Assembly: GCF_014654935.1 (NCBI RefSeq)
Contig: NZ_BNBF01000005.1
Location: 81,806-121,734, forward strand
DNA length: 39,929 bases
Origin: Streptomyces capoamus
Lineage (GTDB): Bacteria > Actinomycetota > Actinomycetes > Streptomycetales > Streptomycetaceae
Reading direction: 5' to 3'
Positions within the stretch are counted from its first letter, which is position 1, and each line of letters opens with the position of its first letter. The notes beneath the pieces are model-generated. The model did not search any database, had not been told where the DNA came from, and was given only the letters and a program-made list of their open reading frames with translations. This document shows, in pieces, positions 22,683 through 30,672 of the stretch. The translations under genes were made by a program, and so were the position numbers.

Positions 22683-24905
22683 TCAGGCGGCCCGCTCCTT
22701 CTCTGCGTTCTCGGCGTTCTCGGCGTTCTCTGCGTTCTCGGCGTTCTCTGCGTTCCCGGTGAGCGGTACCTGGGGGCCGTCCAGTTCGCGCAGCCAGCGG
22801 CGCAGGACGCGGTGCACGTGCTCGGCGCCGGCCGGTTCCGCGCCGTCCACGACCGGCGCGGACAGCTGGCGCGGGGAGAGCAGGAAAGGGCGGGACTGGG
22901 CGCCGCCGAGCCCGCCGTGGGAGCCGATCTGCTCCTCGAAGGCGAGGACTTCGCCGTCGGCGGGCTCGTAGGCGGAGTTCACCATGATGTCGGCGGTGTG
23001 CGGGAAGGAGTGCGTGCGGCGGACGGCGTCGGCGGCGCCGGGGCCGAAGCGGGCCAGCGGGCCGGGCTCGTCGTCGAGTCCGGCGAGCGGGATCTCGGCG
23101 CCGTGGGCGCCCAGCACCACACCGCCGTGTTCCTCGCTGCGCACCAGCAGGAAGCCGATGCCGGGGTGGTTGGCGAGCGTGGTGAGCAGGCCGGGGTGGC
23201 GGGCGTCGATCTCCTCCTTGGTCATGCGGTGCGGGACGTCCGGGAAGGAGACCAGGCCGAGGTTGCCGGAGGCCAGCACGACCGGCTCGCGGTGGGGGGC
23301 GGTGCGGTGGCGCTCGGACCTCTCCTCCACCGGCCGGCGCAGGGCGGCGCGGACGGCGGTGCGGGCCTCGGCCCCGCTGCGGGTGCGCTCCGCGCGGCGC
23401 GGCACGGGCAGTCCGCAGCCGGCGCGCACCAGGTCGCCGAGCGTGAGGCCGTAGCGGGACCGGAAGGTTTCCCCGGGGCTCTGTCCGTGGTCGGAGAGGA
23501 CGACGATGCGGTAGGGGCGCGGGGCGTGTTCGGCGACGCGTTCGAGGAGGGCGAGGGAGCGGTCGAGGCGCTGCAGGACCTTCTCGGCGTCGCGGCTGTG
23601 CGGGCCGGAGTGGTGGGCGACCTCGTCGTAGGCGACGAGGTCGGCGTAGACGCAGGTGCGGCCGGCGAGCATGTCGCCCATGACCGCGGCCACGACGACG
23701 TCCCGTTCGACGACGGTGGCGAAGGCGCGCACGAGCGGGTAGAGACCGCCCCGGCCGACGCGCGGGCGCTCCCTGCGCAGGCGGGCGCGCGTGGACTGGC
23801 CGATCTCGCGGGCGACCTCGGCGGCGAAGGACAGCGCCGTGCGCACGGCGTTGGCGGGGTCGGAGAAGTAGGCGAAGTAGCCGGCGCGGGAGCGGTTCGC
23901 CGGGCCGCGGCGGCGGGTGGCGATGGACAGCACCAGCGCCTGCTCGCCGGCGCCGCCGCTGAACAGGTTGCCGCGGCTGGCACCGTCGACCGTGAGCAGC
24001 CCGCCGTGGCCGGTGCGCAGCATGGCGCGGCGCTGCAGTTCGGCCGCGCTCGTCGGCCGGTTGCAGACCATCACCTCACCGCGGTCCTTCTCGTACCAGC
24101 GGAAGGCCGGCACGTCGAAGGTCGTCCCGTGCAGGATGCCGAGCTGGCTGGCGCCGGTCTGGCTGGACCAGTCGGTGCGCCACGGGGTGAGGCGGTGGGT
24201 GGCCGGCCGCACACCGCCGCCCGGGGACCGCCCTCCTGCGCGCGGGGCCGGTACGCCTTCGTGCGGAGCCGGTACGTCTCCGCCCGCCGGGTGCACGGCG
24301 CCGGCTGTGCCGGCGTCCGGGCCGAGCCATCGGTGCACCGTCGGCATCAGGCCCTTGCGTACCGCCTCCACGAGCACGTCGTGGCCCACGCCGTCGAGCT
24401 GCACGCAGACCAGGCCGGGGGCGCCGGGGCACGGCGGGTGGGACCGGTGGCTGCGGGTGGCGAGGCGGTGCAGGCGGCGCCGGTAGGCCTCGTCGTCGCG
24501 TACGGCGAGGGCCGCGCCGGTGGCGGAGGCGACGGCGGACATCACGGCGGCCACGATGACGGCGGTCTCAGGAGCGGCCTCGGCCGGTCCCGAGGGGTTG
24601 ATGCGCAGGGCGAGCAGCAGCAGGGAGCCGTTGAGGAAGAAGACCAGCAGGCCGAGGACGAGCGCGGGGACGAGCAGCAGCAGGCGGACCAGCAGGGGCC
24701 AGACGACGGCCGAGAGGATGCCGAAGGCGCCCGCGCCGCAGGCGGCCGTGACGGCGATGCGGGTGGCGCTGTCACCGTCGGGCGACTGGAGCTGGAAGTC
24801 GGGCAGCAGGCCGGCGAGGGCCAGCATGGTGACCGTGGAGACCGCCCAGACGGTGATGCTCCGTCCGATCTGACTGGCGAACCGTCGCCACCGTATGCCG
24901 CGCAC
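22683..24905 (-). CDS. membrane holin-like/alkaline phosphatase superfamily phosphodiesterase fusion
   Basis: A 740-residue protein. Residues 10-140 contain four hydrophobic helices (ITVWAVSTVTMLALAGLLPD, LLLLVPALVLGLLVFFLNGS and others) like the phage-holin family 4 membrane domain. From about 165 a type I phosphodiesterase/alkaline phosphatase fold follows: VQLDGVGHDVL (metal Asp), TDWSSQTGASQLGILHG (Thr/Ser nucleophile region), DLVAYDEVAHHSGPHS and VVLSDHGQSPGE (metal Asp/His). The catalytic part is probably anchored at the membrane. The C-terminus carries six NAE triplets before KERAA. GTG 24905 has GAGGTGGA upstream. It lies 81 bp before the MoxR gene on the same strand. Natural substrate unknown; nucleotide or lipid headgroup esters are possible. 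Confidence 0.87.
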   Translation of the reverse strand: MRGIRWRRFASQIGRSITVWAVSTVTMLALAGLLPDFQLQSPDGDSATRIAVTAACGAGAFGILSAVVWPLLVRLLLLVPALVLGLLVFFLNGSLLLLALRINPSGPAEAAPETAVIVAAVMSAVASATGAALAVRDDEAYRRRLHRLATRSHRSHPPCPGAPGLVCVQLDGVGHDVLVEAVRKGLMPTVHRWLGPDAGTAGAVHPAGGDVPAPHEGVPAPRAGGRSPGGGVRPATHRLTPWRTDWSSQTGASQLGILHGTTFDVPAFRWYEKDRGEVMVCNRPTSAAELQRRAMLRTGHGGLLTVDGASRGNLFSGGAGEQALVLSIATRRRGPANRSRAGYFAYFSDPANAVRTALSFAAEVAREIGQSTRARLRRERPRVGRGGLYPLVRAFATVVERDVVVAAVMGDMLAGRTCVYADLVAYDEVAHHSGPHSRDAEKVLQRLDRSLALLERVAEHAPRPYRIVVLSDHGQSPGETFRSRYGLTLGDLVRAGCGLPVPRRAERTRSGAEARTAVRAALRRPVEERSERHRTAPHREPVVLASGNLGLVSFPDVPHRMTKEEIDARHPGLLTTLANHPGIGFLLVRSEEHGGVVLGAHGAEIPLAGLDDEPGPLARFGPGAADAVRRTHSFPHTADIMVNSAYEPADGEVLAFEEQIGSHGGLGGAQSRPFLLSPRQLSAPVVDGAEPAGAEHVHRVLRRWLRELDGPQVPLTGNAENAENAENAENAENAEKERAA
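22702..22755 (-). repeat. six 9-bp repeats coding an (Asn-Ala-Glu) tail
   Basis: Six adjacent 9-bp units (TCTGCGTTC or TCGGCGTTC on the plus strand) encode six NAE triplets at the C-terminus of the phosphodiesterase fusion. The units differ only at one silent site. Because the unit is a multiple of three, copy number can change without shifting the frame. Confidence 0.9.
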
Positions 24906-25014
24906 GCCTCGTCCACCTCGTGTCCCGGCCCTCCCCCGGGTGGGCGGGCGGGCCCCCGTCTCGCTCAGCGGGCCGCGGTCGGGCCCCGCTCCACCTTGTC
25001 ACACGGGGCCGGGG

Positions 25015-25446
25015 TCACCGCCCGTCGTAGCCGGCCGTGGGCATGGACAGCCGCCGGTGCACCCGTGCCTTCATCTGCGCGTCGTAGGACGGCTCGGCCC
25101 GGCCCACGGTCTCCACGCGTACCCCGCGGCGGGCGCACTCGGCGGTGAACTCCTCGACCGACGACAGGGCCCGGCGCAGTACCCGCAGGCTGGGGGCGAC
25201 GAACAGGTCCACGCCGGGGCGGACTCCGTCCCAGAGGGCGCAGTGGTCGAAGCGCAGGCCGCCGACGAGGAGTTCGCGGGCGACGACGTAGCCGCGTTCG
25301 GCGGCCCAGCGGGCGCACATGGCGTGCTGGCTGCGCGAGTCCACCAGGAAGGGGTCGGCCTCCAGCTCCTCCAGGGGTGTGAGGCTCGCGATCGCGGTCA
25401 CCCGCACGGTCGTGAACGCGCCGAAGGCACCCCGCAGCTGTCCCAT
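25015..25446 (-). CDS. small resolvase-like protein of unknown function
   Basis: A 143-residue protein from ATG 25446, with GGAGGTGAGGGGGA upstream. Residues 35-115 resemble the N-terminal domain of serine recombinases: DSRSQHAMCARWAAERGYVV, then GVDLFVAPSLRVLRRALSSV and FTAECARRGVRVETV, which correspond to the QxxxCxxWA helix and the LxRLxRS-type helix. The catalytic serine motif (YxRVS) and a DNA-binding C-terminal domain are missing. It is therefore unlikely to recombine DNA and may be a domesticated relative with a regulatory or unknown role. The resemblance is my reading, not a family assignment. It is divergent from the metallo-hydrolase gene at 25531. Confidence 0.75.
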   Translation of the reverse strand: MGQLRGAFGAFTTVRVTAIASLTPLEELEADPFLVDSRSQHAMCARWAAERGYVVARELLVGGLRFDHCALWDGVRPGVDLFVAPSLRVLRRALSSVEEFTAECARRGVRVETVGRAEPSYDAQMKARVHRRLSMPTAGYDGR

Positions 25447-25530
25447 GGCGTCCCCCTCACCTCCGGGTTTCGCCGCCGACCCTACTCCTGCCCGTAGGCT
25501 TCGGGGAGTCGCGTGAAGGAGGCGGAGAAG

Positions 25531-26304
25531 GTGCCGGTGGAGATCACCTGGTGGGGTCACGCCACCTGCGCGGTGGAGGACGCGAACGTACGGGTGCTCA
25601 CCGATCCCCTGTTCGCCCGCCGGCTGGCGCATCTGCGGCGGCGGCGCGGCCCGCTGCCGCCCGCCGGGGCCCGTCGCGCGGACGTGGTGCTGGTCTCCCA
25701 CCTGCACGCCGACCATCTGCACCTGCCGTCCCTGGCCTGTCTCGGCCCGGGCACGCGCCTGCTCGTGCCCCGGGGCGCACCCCGGGCGGTACCGGGTCTG
25801 CGCCGGCTGCGGCACCTGCGCGTCACCGAGGTGGTGCCCGGGGACGAGGTGCGGATAGGACGGCTGCTGGTCCGGGTGGTGCCGGCGCTGCACGACGGGC
25901 GGCGGCTGCCGGTGGGGCCGCGGCGCTCCCCCGCGCTGGGTTATGTCGTGGAGGGCGAGGCGCGGACGTACTTCGCCGGGGACACGGGGCTGTTCGACGC
26001 GATGGCCGAGCGGGTGGGGCCCGTGGACGTGGCGTTGCTGCCGGTGGGCGGCTGGGGGCCGTACCTCGGGGAGGGACACCTGGACGCGGGGCGGGCGGCG
26101 CGGGCGCTGGCCCGGCTGGCACCGCGGGTCGCGGTGCCGGTGCACTACGGGACGTACTGGCCGATCGGTATGGACGCGGTGCGCCCGCACGAGTTCCACG
26201 CCCCGGGTGACGAGTTCGTGCGGCTGGCGGCGGTGGCGGCACCGCGGGTGGCGGTGCACAAGCTGGGGCACGGGGAGAGCGTGCGGCTGGAGGTCGCGCG
26301 GTGA
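25531..26304 (+). CDS. MBL-fold metallo-hydrolase (UlaG-like)
   Basis: A 257-residue metallo-beta-lactamase fold protein. Metal ligands are in SHLHADHLH (HxHxDH), VVPALHDG, FAGDTGLFD and VPVHYGTYWP. The N-terminus VEITWWGHAT is typical of the UlaG/YtnP-like branch. I chose GTG 25531 because AAGGAGG lies eight bases upstream; GTG 25513 would add six residues. It ends at TGA 26302-26304, overlapping the start of the DedA-like gene by four bases (GTGA), so the two are co-translated. The substrate is unknown; the partnership suggests something linked to the membrane. Confidence 0.88.
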   Translation: MPVEITWWGHATCAVEDANVRVLTDPLFARRLAHLRRRRGPLPPAGARRADVVLVSHLHADHLHLPSLACLGPGTRLLVPRGAPRAVPGLRRLRHLRVTEVVPGDEVRIGRLLVRVVPALHDGRRLPVGPRRSPALGYVVEGEARTYFAGDTGLFDAMAERVGPVDVALLPVGGWGPYLGEGHLDAGRAARALARLAPRVAVPVHYGTYWPIGMDAVRPHEFHAPGDEFVRLAAVAAPRVAVHKLGHGESVRLEVAR

Positions 26305-26921
26305 CGTGGGTGGCCGAGGTGTCGCGCACCGTGACGAGCGGGTCGGCGCAGCAGGCGGCGGGCTATCCGTCGTTGTTCCTGCTCGTGTTCGTCGGGGCGT
26401 TGGTGCCGGTCGTGCCGACGGGGGCGCTGGTCAGTTCGGCGGCCGTGGTGGCGTTGCACCGGACGGCGCCGTTGTCGCTGCTGCTGGTGTTCGTGACGGC
26501 GTCGCTGGCCGCGTTCCTCGGGGACGGGGCGCTGTACTGGCTGGGGCGGCGCGGGATGCGGTCGCGCAACGGGTCGCGGTGGCTGGAGGCGATCCGGGAG
26601 CGGGCGCCGGAGGAGCGGCTCGCGCAGGCGCGGGGGAAGCTGGCCGAGCACGGGATCGCGGTGCTGGTGCTGTCGCGGCTGGTCCCGGCGGGGCGGATAC
26701 CGGTGATGCTGGCCTGCTTGATGGCGCAGTGGCCGCTGCGGCGGTTCTCGCGGGGCAACCTGCCCGCGTGCCTGGCGTGGGCGGCCACGTACCAGGTGAT
26801 CGGCGTCCTCGGCGGTTCGCTGTTCGAGGAGCCGTGGGAGGGGGTGCTGCTGGCGGTCGTGCTGACGGTCGTCGTCAGTGCGGCGCCCGGTGTGTGGCGG
26901 CGGGTCCGGTCTGCCGGGTGA
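26301..26921 (+). CDS. DedA/VTT-domain membrane protein
   Basis: A 206-residue integral membrane protein starting at GTG 26301, coupled to the upstream metallo-hydrolase. Residues 25-170 form a VTT (DedA) domain: LFLLVFVGALVPVVPTGAL, then FLGDGALYWLGRRG and the signature VLSRLVPAGRIPVMLACLMAQW, with re-entrant and transmembrane helices (WAATYQVIGVLGGSLFEE, GVLLAVVLTVVVSA). DedA proteins are linked to lipid carrier or phospholipid scrambling and to membrane homeostasis. The C-terminus is short and basic. It is convergent with the next metallo-hydrolase gene, with only 13 bp between stop codons. Confidence 0.88.
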   Translation: MTWVAEVSRTVTSGSAQQAAGYPSLFLLVFVGALVPVVPTGALVSSAAVVALHRTAPLSLLLVFVTASLAAFLGDGALYWLGRRGMRSRNGSRWLEAIRERAPEERLAQARGKLAEHGIAVLVLSRLVPAGRIPVMLACLMAQWPLRRFSRGNLPACLAWAATYQVIGVLGGSLFEEPWEGVLLAVVLTVVVSAAPGVWRRVRSAG

Positions 26922-26934
26922 GGCGGGGCGCGCC

Positions 26935-28002
26935 TCAGTCCAGGATCCTGGAAGCGCCCACCGGCAGGTCCCACAGGTCTTCGCGGTCCCGTCCCGCCTG
27001 CTCCCAGGCGGCCCGCACCCGGGTGAGCGGTTCCAGGACCGGTTCGGCCGACAGGACGAAGGTGCCCCAGTGCATGGGGGCCATGCGGCGGGCGCCGAGG
27101 TCGAGGGTGGCCCGGACGGCCTCCTCGGGGTCGCAGTGGACGTCGCTCAGCCACCAGCGGGGGTCGTAGGCGCCGATGGGCATGAGGGCGAGGTCGATGC
27201 CGGGGTAGCGGCGGCCGATGCGGGAGAACCAGTGGCCGTAGCCGGTGTCGCCGGCGAAGTAGAGGCGCTGTCCGTCGGGCGCGGTCAGGACCCAGCCGCC
27301 CCACAGGCTGTGGCAGGTGTCGGTGAGGGTGCGCTTGGACCAGTGGTGGGCGGGGACGAAGTCGAAGCGGACGCCGGAGAGTTCCGCGCCCTCCCACCAG
27401 TCCAGCTCGGTGACGACCGTGAACCGGCGGCGGCGGAACCAGCCGCCGAGGCCGGCGGGCACGAACACCGGGGTGTCGCGCGGGAGCCGGCGCAGGGTGG
27501 GGGCGTCCAGGTGGTCGTAGTGGTTGTGGCTGATGACGACGGCGTCGACGCGAGGCAGGGCGTCCCAGGGCACGCCCACGGGGGTGACGCGGGCGGGGGT
27601 GCCGAGGATGCGGCGGGACCAGACGGGGTCGGTGAGGACGGTGAGACCGCCGACGCGGACGATCCAGCTGGCGTGTCCCGCCCAGGTCACGGCGAGGGTG
27701 CGGGCGCCGACGCGGGGCAGCGGGGCCGGCTCGTAGGGCAGGCGGGGGACGTCGGCGAGGCCCTCGGGGCCGGGCCGCACGGCGCCTTCGCGGGCGAAGC
27801 GGGCCATGGCCTTGAGGCCGGGCAGCGGCGCGGTGAGCCGGTCGTGGAACGTGCGGGGCCACACCCGGCGTTCGCCGACCGGGCGGGGCTCGGCGAGCGG
27901 GGGGAACGGGGGCGCGAGGCGTTCCTGGGCGTCGGTCCCGCCGGCCGTCGTGGCCGCCGTGGCCGCCGTGGCCGGTTCGGGCTCGTGCGTCTGCTGCGTC
28001 AT
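26935..28002 (-). CDS. MBL-fold metallo-hydrolase (NAPE-PLD/UlaG-like)
   Basis: A 355-residue hydrolase. Metal-binding motifs are complete: SHNHYDHLD (HxHxDH), VPAHHWSKR, YFAGDTGYGHW and MAPMHWGTFVLS. The region from WAGHASWIVRVGGLTVLTDPV to the C-terminus matches the branch that includes N-acyl-phosphatidylethanolamine phospholipase D. The first 45 residues are low-complexity. ATG 28002 overlaps the aminotransferase-fold gene's stop (ATGA) with GGGAG eight bases upstream, so the two proteins are made together. An ATG at 28017 is also in frame but less well placed. A phospholipid-like or amide-lipid substrate is possible by family only. Confidence 0.9.
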   Translation of the reverse strand: MTQQTHEPEPATAATAATTAGGTDAQERLAPPFPPLAEPRPVGERRVWPRTFHDRLTAPLPGLKAMARFAREGAVRPGPEGLADVPRLPYEPAPLPRVGARTLAVTWAGHASWIVRVGGLTVLTDPVWSRRILGTPARVTPVGVPWDALPRVDAVVISHNHYDHLDAPTLRRLPRDTPVFVPAGLGGWFRRRRFTVVTELDWWEGAELSGVRFDFVPAHHWSKRTLTDTCHSLWGGWVLTAPDGQRLYFAGDTGYGHWFSRIGRRYPGIDLALMPIGAYDPRWWLSDVHCDPEEAVRATLDLGARRMAPMHWGTFVLSAEPVLEPLTRVRAAWEQAGRDREDLWDLPVGASRILD

Positions 28003-29261
28003 CGAGGAGGCTCCCATCGCCGGGCGTCGTCGCGGAGTTCTTCGAAGGCCGACCTGAAGGAGACCAACGCGCGGCGCAGGTGCGGCAGTTCCAACGGCGC
28101 GGGCGAGGTGAGGCAGTCCGCGCGTTCCTCGACCGTGCCGCCGCCCAGCAGGGGGCCGGTGGCGAGCCGTACGCGCAGCGCGCCGAGGTCGTCGCCGAAG
28201 CGGTGGCCGCCGGGTGCGGGCATGCCGAGCCGGGCGGTGAGCAGGTCCTCCAGGTCCTGGGCGTCGCCGACGCCCCGGGCTGCGAGCGGTTCGCGCAGCG
28301 GGCCGAGGTCGGCGTACAGGTGGCGGCCGGCCTGCGGGGGCCGGGCGAGGGCACCGGCGGCGACGACCTCGGCGTGCACGGCGGCCGCCACCCGCGCGTG
28401 CAGCCGTACGGCGGCCTCGCGGCGTTCGGTGACCGGCGGGGGTTCGTCGAGGGCGTAGCCGGCGGCCGCGGCGACGGGGGCCGCGATGCGGGCGCCGAGC
28501 GCGGTGAGGATGTCGAGCACGCGCGCGTGCAGGTGCCGTCCGCCGGCGGTGGCCGGGAAGCGGGCCGCGGCGGCGGGCCAGCCGGCGGGCAGCAGGGCGC
28601 CGGCCAGGTCGGTGACGACGGTGACCTCGTCGGGCCACATCTCGGCGGGACTGAGCAGGACGGTCTCGCGCGGGGCGTGCAGCGTGTCGCGCCAGGTCTC
28701 GTCGCTCACCAGGTGGAGGCCCTCGGCGGTGGCGGCCTCGACGGTCTCGTGCAGCAGTTCCGGCGGGGCGACGGTGGCGGTGGGGTCGTCGGCGACGGAG
28801 AGCACCAGCAGCCGCGGGTCACCGCCCTCGGCGCGGACCCGGCGGACGGTCTCCAGCAGGGCGTAGGGGTCCGGGACGCCGCCGCTCTCGGCGGGGGTGG
28901 GCACGTGGTAGGCGGGCCGGCCGAGCAACCGGGCGTACGGCGCCCACCACGCGGCGCACGGCCGGGGCACGAGGACGTCGGCGCCGTCGCCGGCGAGTGC
29001 GGCGGTCACGGCGAGCAGCAGCGCCGGGGCGCCGGGGCCGGCGGCGACCTGGTCGGGGACGGTGGGCAGTCCGCGCCGGGTCCAGTAGCCGCAGGCGGCC
29101 TCCAGCAGGGCGGGGGCCCCGCCGACGGGCTGCGCGTCGGCGCGGTCCGCGGCGGCGGCGAGTACGGCGGCGAGTTCGGGGAGGACGGGCAGGCCGTCGG
29201 CGGGGAGGGGCGGGCCGTAGCGGACGGGGCCGTGGTCCTCCCCGGGGTCCGTCCGACGCAT
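27999..29261 (-). CDS. aminotransferase class I/II-fold protein without lysine (predicted pseudoenzyme)
   Basis: A 420-residue protein from ATG 29261, with GGAGG five bases upstream. The fold is that of class I/II PLP aminotransferases: GGAPALLEAACGYWTRRG, GPGAPALLLAVTAAL, VLVPRPCAAWWAPYARLLGRP, LSVADDPTATVAPPELL (for NPTGTV), LVSDETWRDTLH (for SDEVYRD), VVTDLAGALLPAGWPAA (for the SLSK...GWR segment) and ALRVRLATGPLLG (C-terminal Arg). The residue that should bind PLP is replaced by Gly/Ala, the Asn and Tyr of the PLP pocket have become Asp and Trp, and the entire protein contains no lysine. It cannot form the usual internal aldimine. It is coupled to the metallo-hydrolase gene by a 4-base overlap and may be a structural or regulatory partner. 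Confidence 0.85.
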   Translation of the reverse strand: MRRTDPGEDHGPVRYGPPLPADGLPVLPELAAVLAAAADRADAQPVGGAPALLEAACGYWTRRGLPTVPDQVAAGPGAPALLLAVTAALAGDGADVLVPRPCAAWWAPYARLLGRPAYHVPTPAESGGVPDPYALLETVRRVRAEGGDPRLLVLSVADDPTATVAPPELLHETVEAATAEGLHLVSDETWRDTLHAPRETVLLSPAEMWPDEVTVVTDLAGALLPAGWPAAAARFPATAGGRHLHARVLDILTALGARIAAPVAAAAGYALDEPPPVTERREAAVRLHARVAAAVHAEVVAAGALARPPQAGRHLYADLGPLREPLAARGVGDAQDLEDLLTARLGMPAPGGHRFGDDLGALRVRLATGPLLGGGTVEERADCLTSPAPLELPHLRRALVSFRSAFEELRDDARRWEPPR

Positions 29262-29459
29262 CTCCGCCTCCGCGCAGTCCGTGGTGCCGTCGCGCCCTGT
29301 CCGGGCCGTGCCGTCCGCCGTCGTGGGCCGTCGTCCTGTCCTCGCGGGCCGGGGGAGCCAACGGCTGCTTGGAACCGGTGCCGTGATCTGTGCGGCGCCC
29401 TCGGAAGGCTGTGTACCCGCCGGACGGCCCTCCATGGGTGACGTCCGCAGTCGCCCGGA

Positions 29460-30362
29460 TCACATCCCCGTGGGGTCCGACGGGAAGCGGCGGCGGCCGT
29501 ACAGCCGGTAGCCGGCGCCCACGCAGGCGGCGGCGATGCAGGCCGCGCCGGCGGCGAGCGCCGGGACCGAGTCGCGGAAGGTGCCTCCGGCTCCGGCGTC
29601 CACACCGTGCTGTACGGCGGCCTGGGCGCAGCCCGTGTCGTCGCGGGAGTCACGGGAGTCGCCGGAGTCACGGGAGCCCTGGGCGCCGTGGGGGTCCTGG
29701 GAGTCCTGGGTGTCGCGGCACGAGTGGCCGTCGCCGTCCGCGTCACGACCGCAGTCCCCCGCCCCCGCGCATTCCTGCCCGGCCCCTTCCTGCCGTCCGG
29801 CGTCCCGCCCGGTCCCGTCCTGCCCGGCTTGGTCGCGGCCGGCCTGGTCGCGCCCGGTTCCGTCGCGGCCGGCCCCGTCCTGGCCACTGCCGTCCCGACC
29901 CCCGCCCACCTCCCCGGCGCGGGCCTTGCCGGTCCGGTCCGCTCCGGTCCCGTCCGCTCCGGTCCCGTCCGCTCCGGTCCCGTCCGCTCCGGTCCCGTCC
30001 GCCACGGCGCCGTCCGGCTGCGCACCCACCGGCCCGGTCCCGTCGGCACCGGCGGCGGCCCCCGTCCCCGCATCACCGTCCCGGACCACCCCGTCCTGCC
30101 CGCAGGACGCGCCCTCCGATCCGGCCGGTGCGCCGGCGTCGGGAGGGACGGGCACCGGCCCGAGGACGGGGTCGCAGACCACCGTCAGCCCGCCGGTGCC
30201 GGGACTCGCCCCGGCGGCGGGACCGGCGGCGGGACCGGCGGCGGGACCGGCGGCGGCCGGACCGGGGGGACCGGCGGAACCGGCGAATGCGGCGGGCCCC
30301 GTCAGGGCGAGCACGGCACCGGCGGCGAAGGCGGCGGACAGGGCGCGGGCGGTGCGGCGCAT
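29460..30362 (-). CDS. secreted, membrane-anchored pentapeptide-repeat (DGTGA-type) protein
   Basis: A 300-residue protein from ATG 30362 with AGGAG eight bases upstream. Residues 1-27 are a signal peptide (RRTARALSAAFAAGAVLALT, AFAG). Then come PAAG repeats, a short non-repetitive part with Cys (TVVCDPVLGPVPVPPDAG, EGASCGQDG), and a long Gly/Asp-rich region in steps of five residues: four DGTGA units, then DGSGQ, DGAGR, DGTGR, DQAGR and degenerate copies to DSGDS/RDSRD. A hydrophobic helix (VPALAAGAACIAAACVGAGYR) with a basic tail RRRF anchors it. There is no LPxTG motif. It should project a flexible acidic stalk from the membrane through the wall. No function is known. Confidence 0.8.
   Translation of the reverse strand: MRRTARALSAAFAAGAVLALTGPAAFAGSAGPPGPAAAGPAAGPAAGPAAGASPGTGGLTVVCDPVLGPVPVPPDAGAPAGSEGASCGQDGVVRDGDAGTGAAAGADGTGPVGAQPDGAVADGTGADGTGADGTGADGTGADRTGKARAGEVGGGRDGSGQDGAGRDGTGRDQAGRDQAGQDGTGRDAGRQEGAGQECAGAGDCGRDADGDGHSCRDTQDSQDPHGAQGSRDSGDSRDSRDDTGCAQAAVQHGVDAGAGGTFRDSVPALAAGAACIAAACVGAGYRLYGRRRFPSDPTGM
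29941..30000 (-). repeat. four perfect 15-bp tandem repeats
   Basis: GCTCCGGTCCCGTCC occurs four times without a mismatch, coding four DGTGA pentapeptides of the stalk protein. Perfect identity at silent positions indicates recent expansion. Confidence 0.95.
30214..30258 (-). repeat. 12-bp repeats coding the PAAG array
   Basis: About three and a half copies of the unit GCGGGACCGGCG lie near the N-terminus of the stalk protein and code the PAAG repeat. Limits are approximate. Confidence 0.75.
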
Positions 30363-30672
30363 GGGAGGGGCTCCTCGGCGGACGGCGACGGTCGGGCGGT
30401 ACGCCGGCGCACCGGTACGACGGCAACGCCGTGGGCGCCCGGGTACGGGGCACGGGGCGTGCCCTCGCTGCCATGACAGCGCGCGGCGGGCCGTACCGCG
30501 CGCGGCCGGAGACCATTCGCGGGACACGCGGGGCCGGGCGGGTGACGGCGCCCGCGTGGTGCCGCCGTACGGGGCTCCGGGGCGGCCGGCGGAGGTTTTC
30601 CGTCCCCCCGGCAGGTGACTCGGTAGCCGCTGGCCGGTTCGTCCGCTTCGCACACCACTGGGAGGTCTCTCC
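30363..30672. other. 310-bp divergent intergenic region without a gene
   Basis: The region separates the stalk-protein gene from the pyruvate oxidase-like gene and should hold both promoters. I find a small hairpin (GGGCACG/CGTGCCC, 30448-30464) but no convincing -35/-10 pair or operator. Confidence 0.5.

Noticed and set aside
21726-25148. 1140-codon rightward open frame
   Set aside because: It is antisense to the MoxR and phosphodiesterase genes, with Gly/Ala/Arg-biased translation and no domain.
30595-30627. Possible stress sigma factor promoter before the pyruvate oxidase-like gene (GTTTTC and GGTAGC)
   Set aside because: The spacing of 21 bp is outside the usual 14-17 and the -10 is imperfect.
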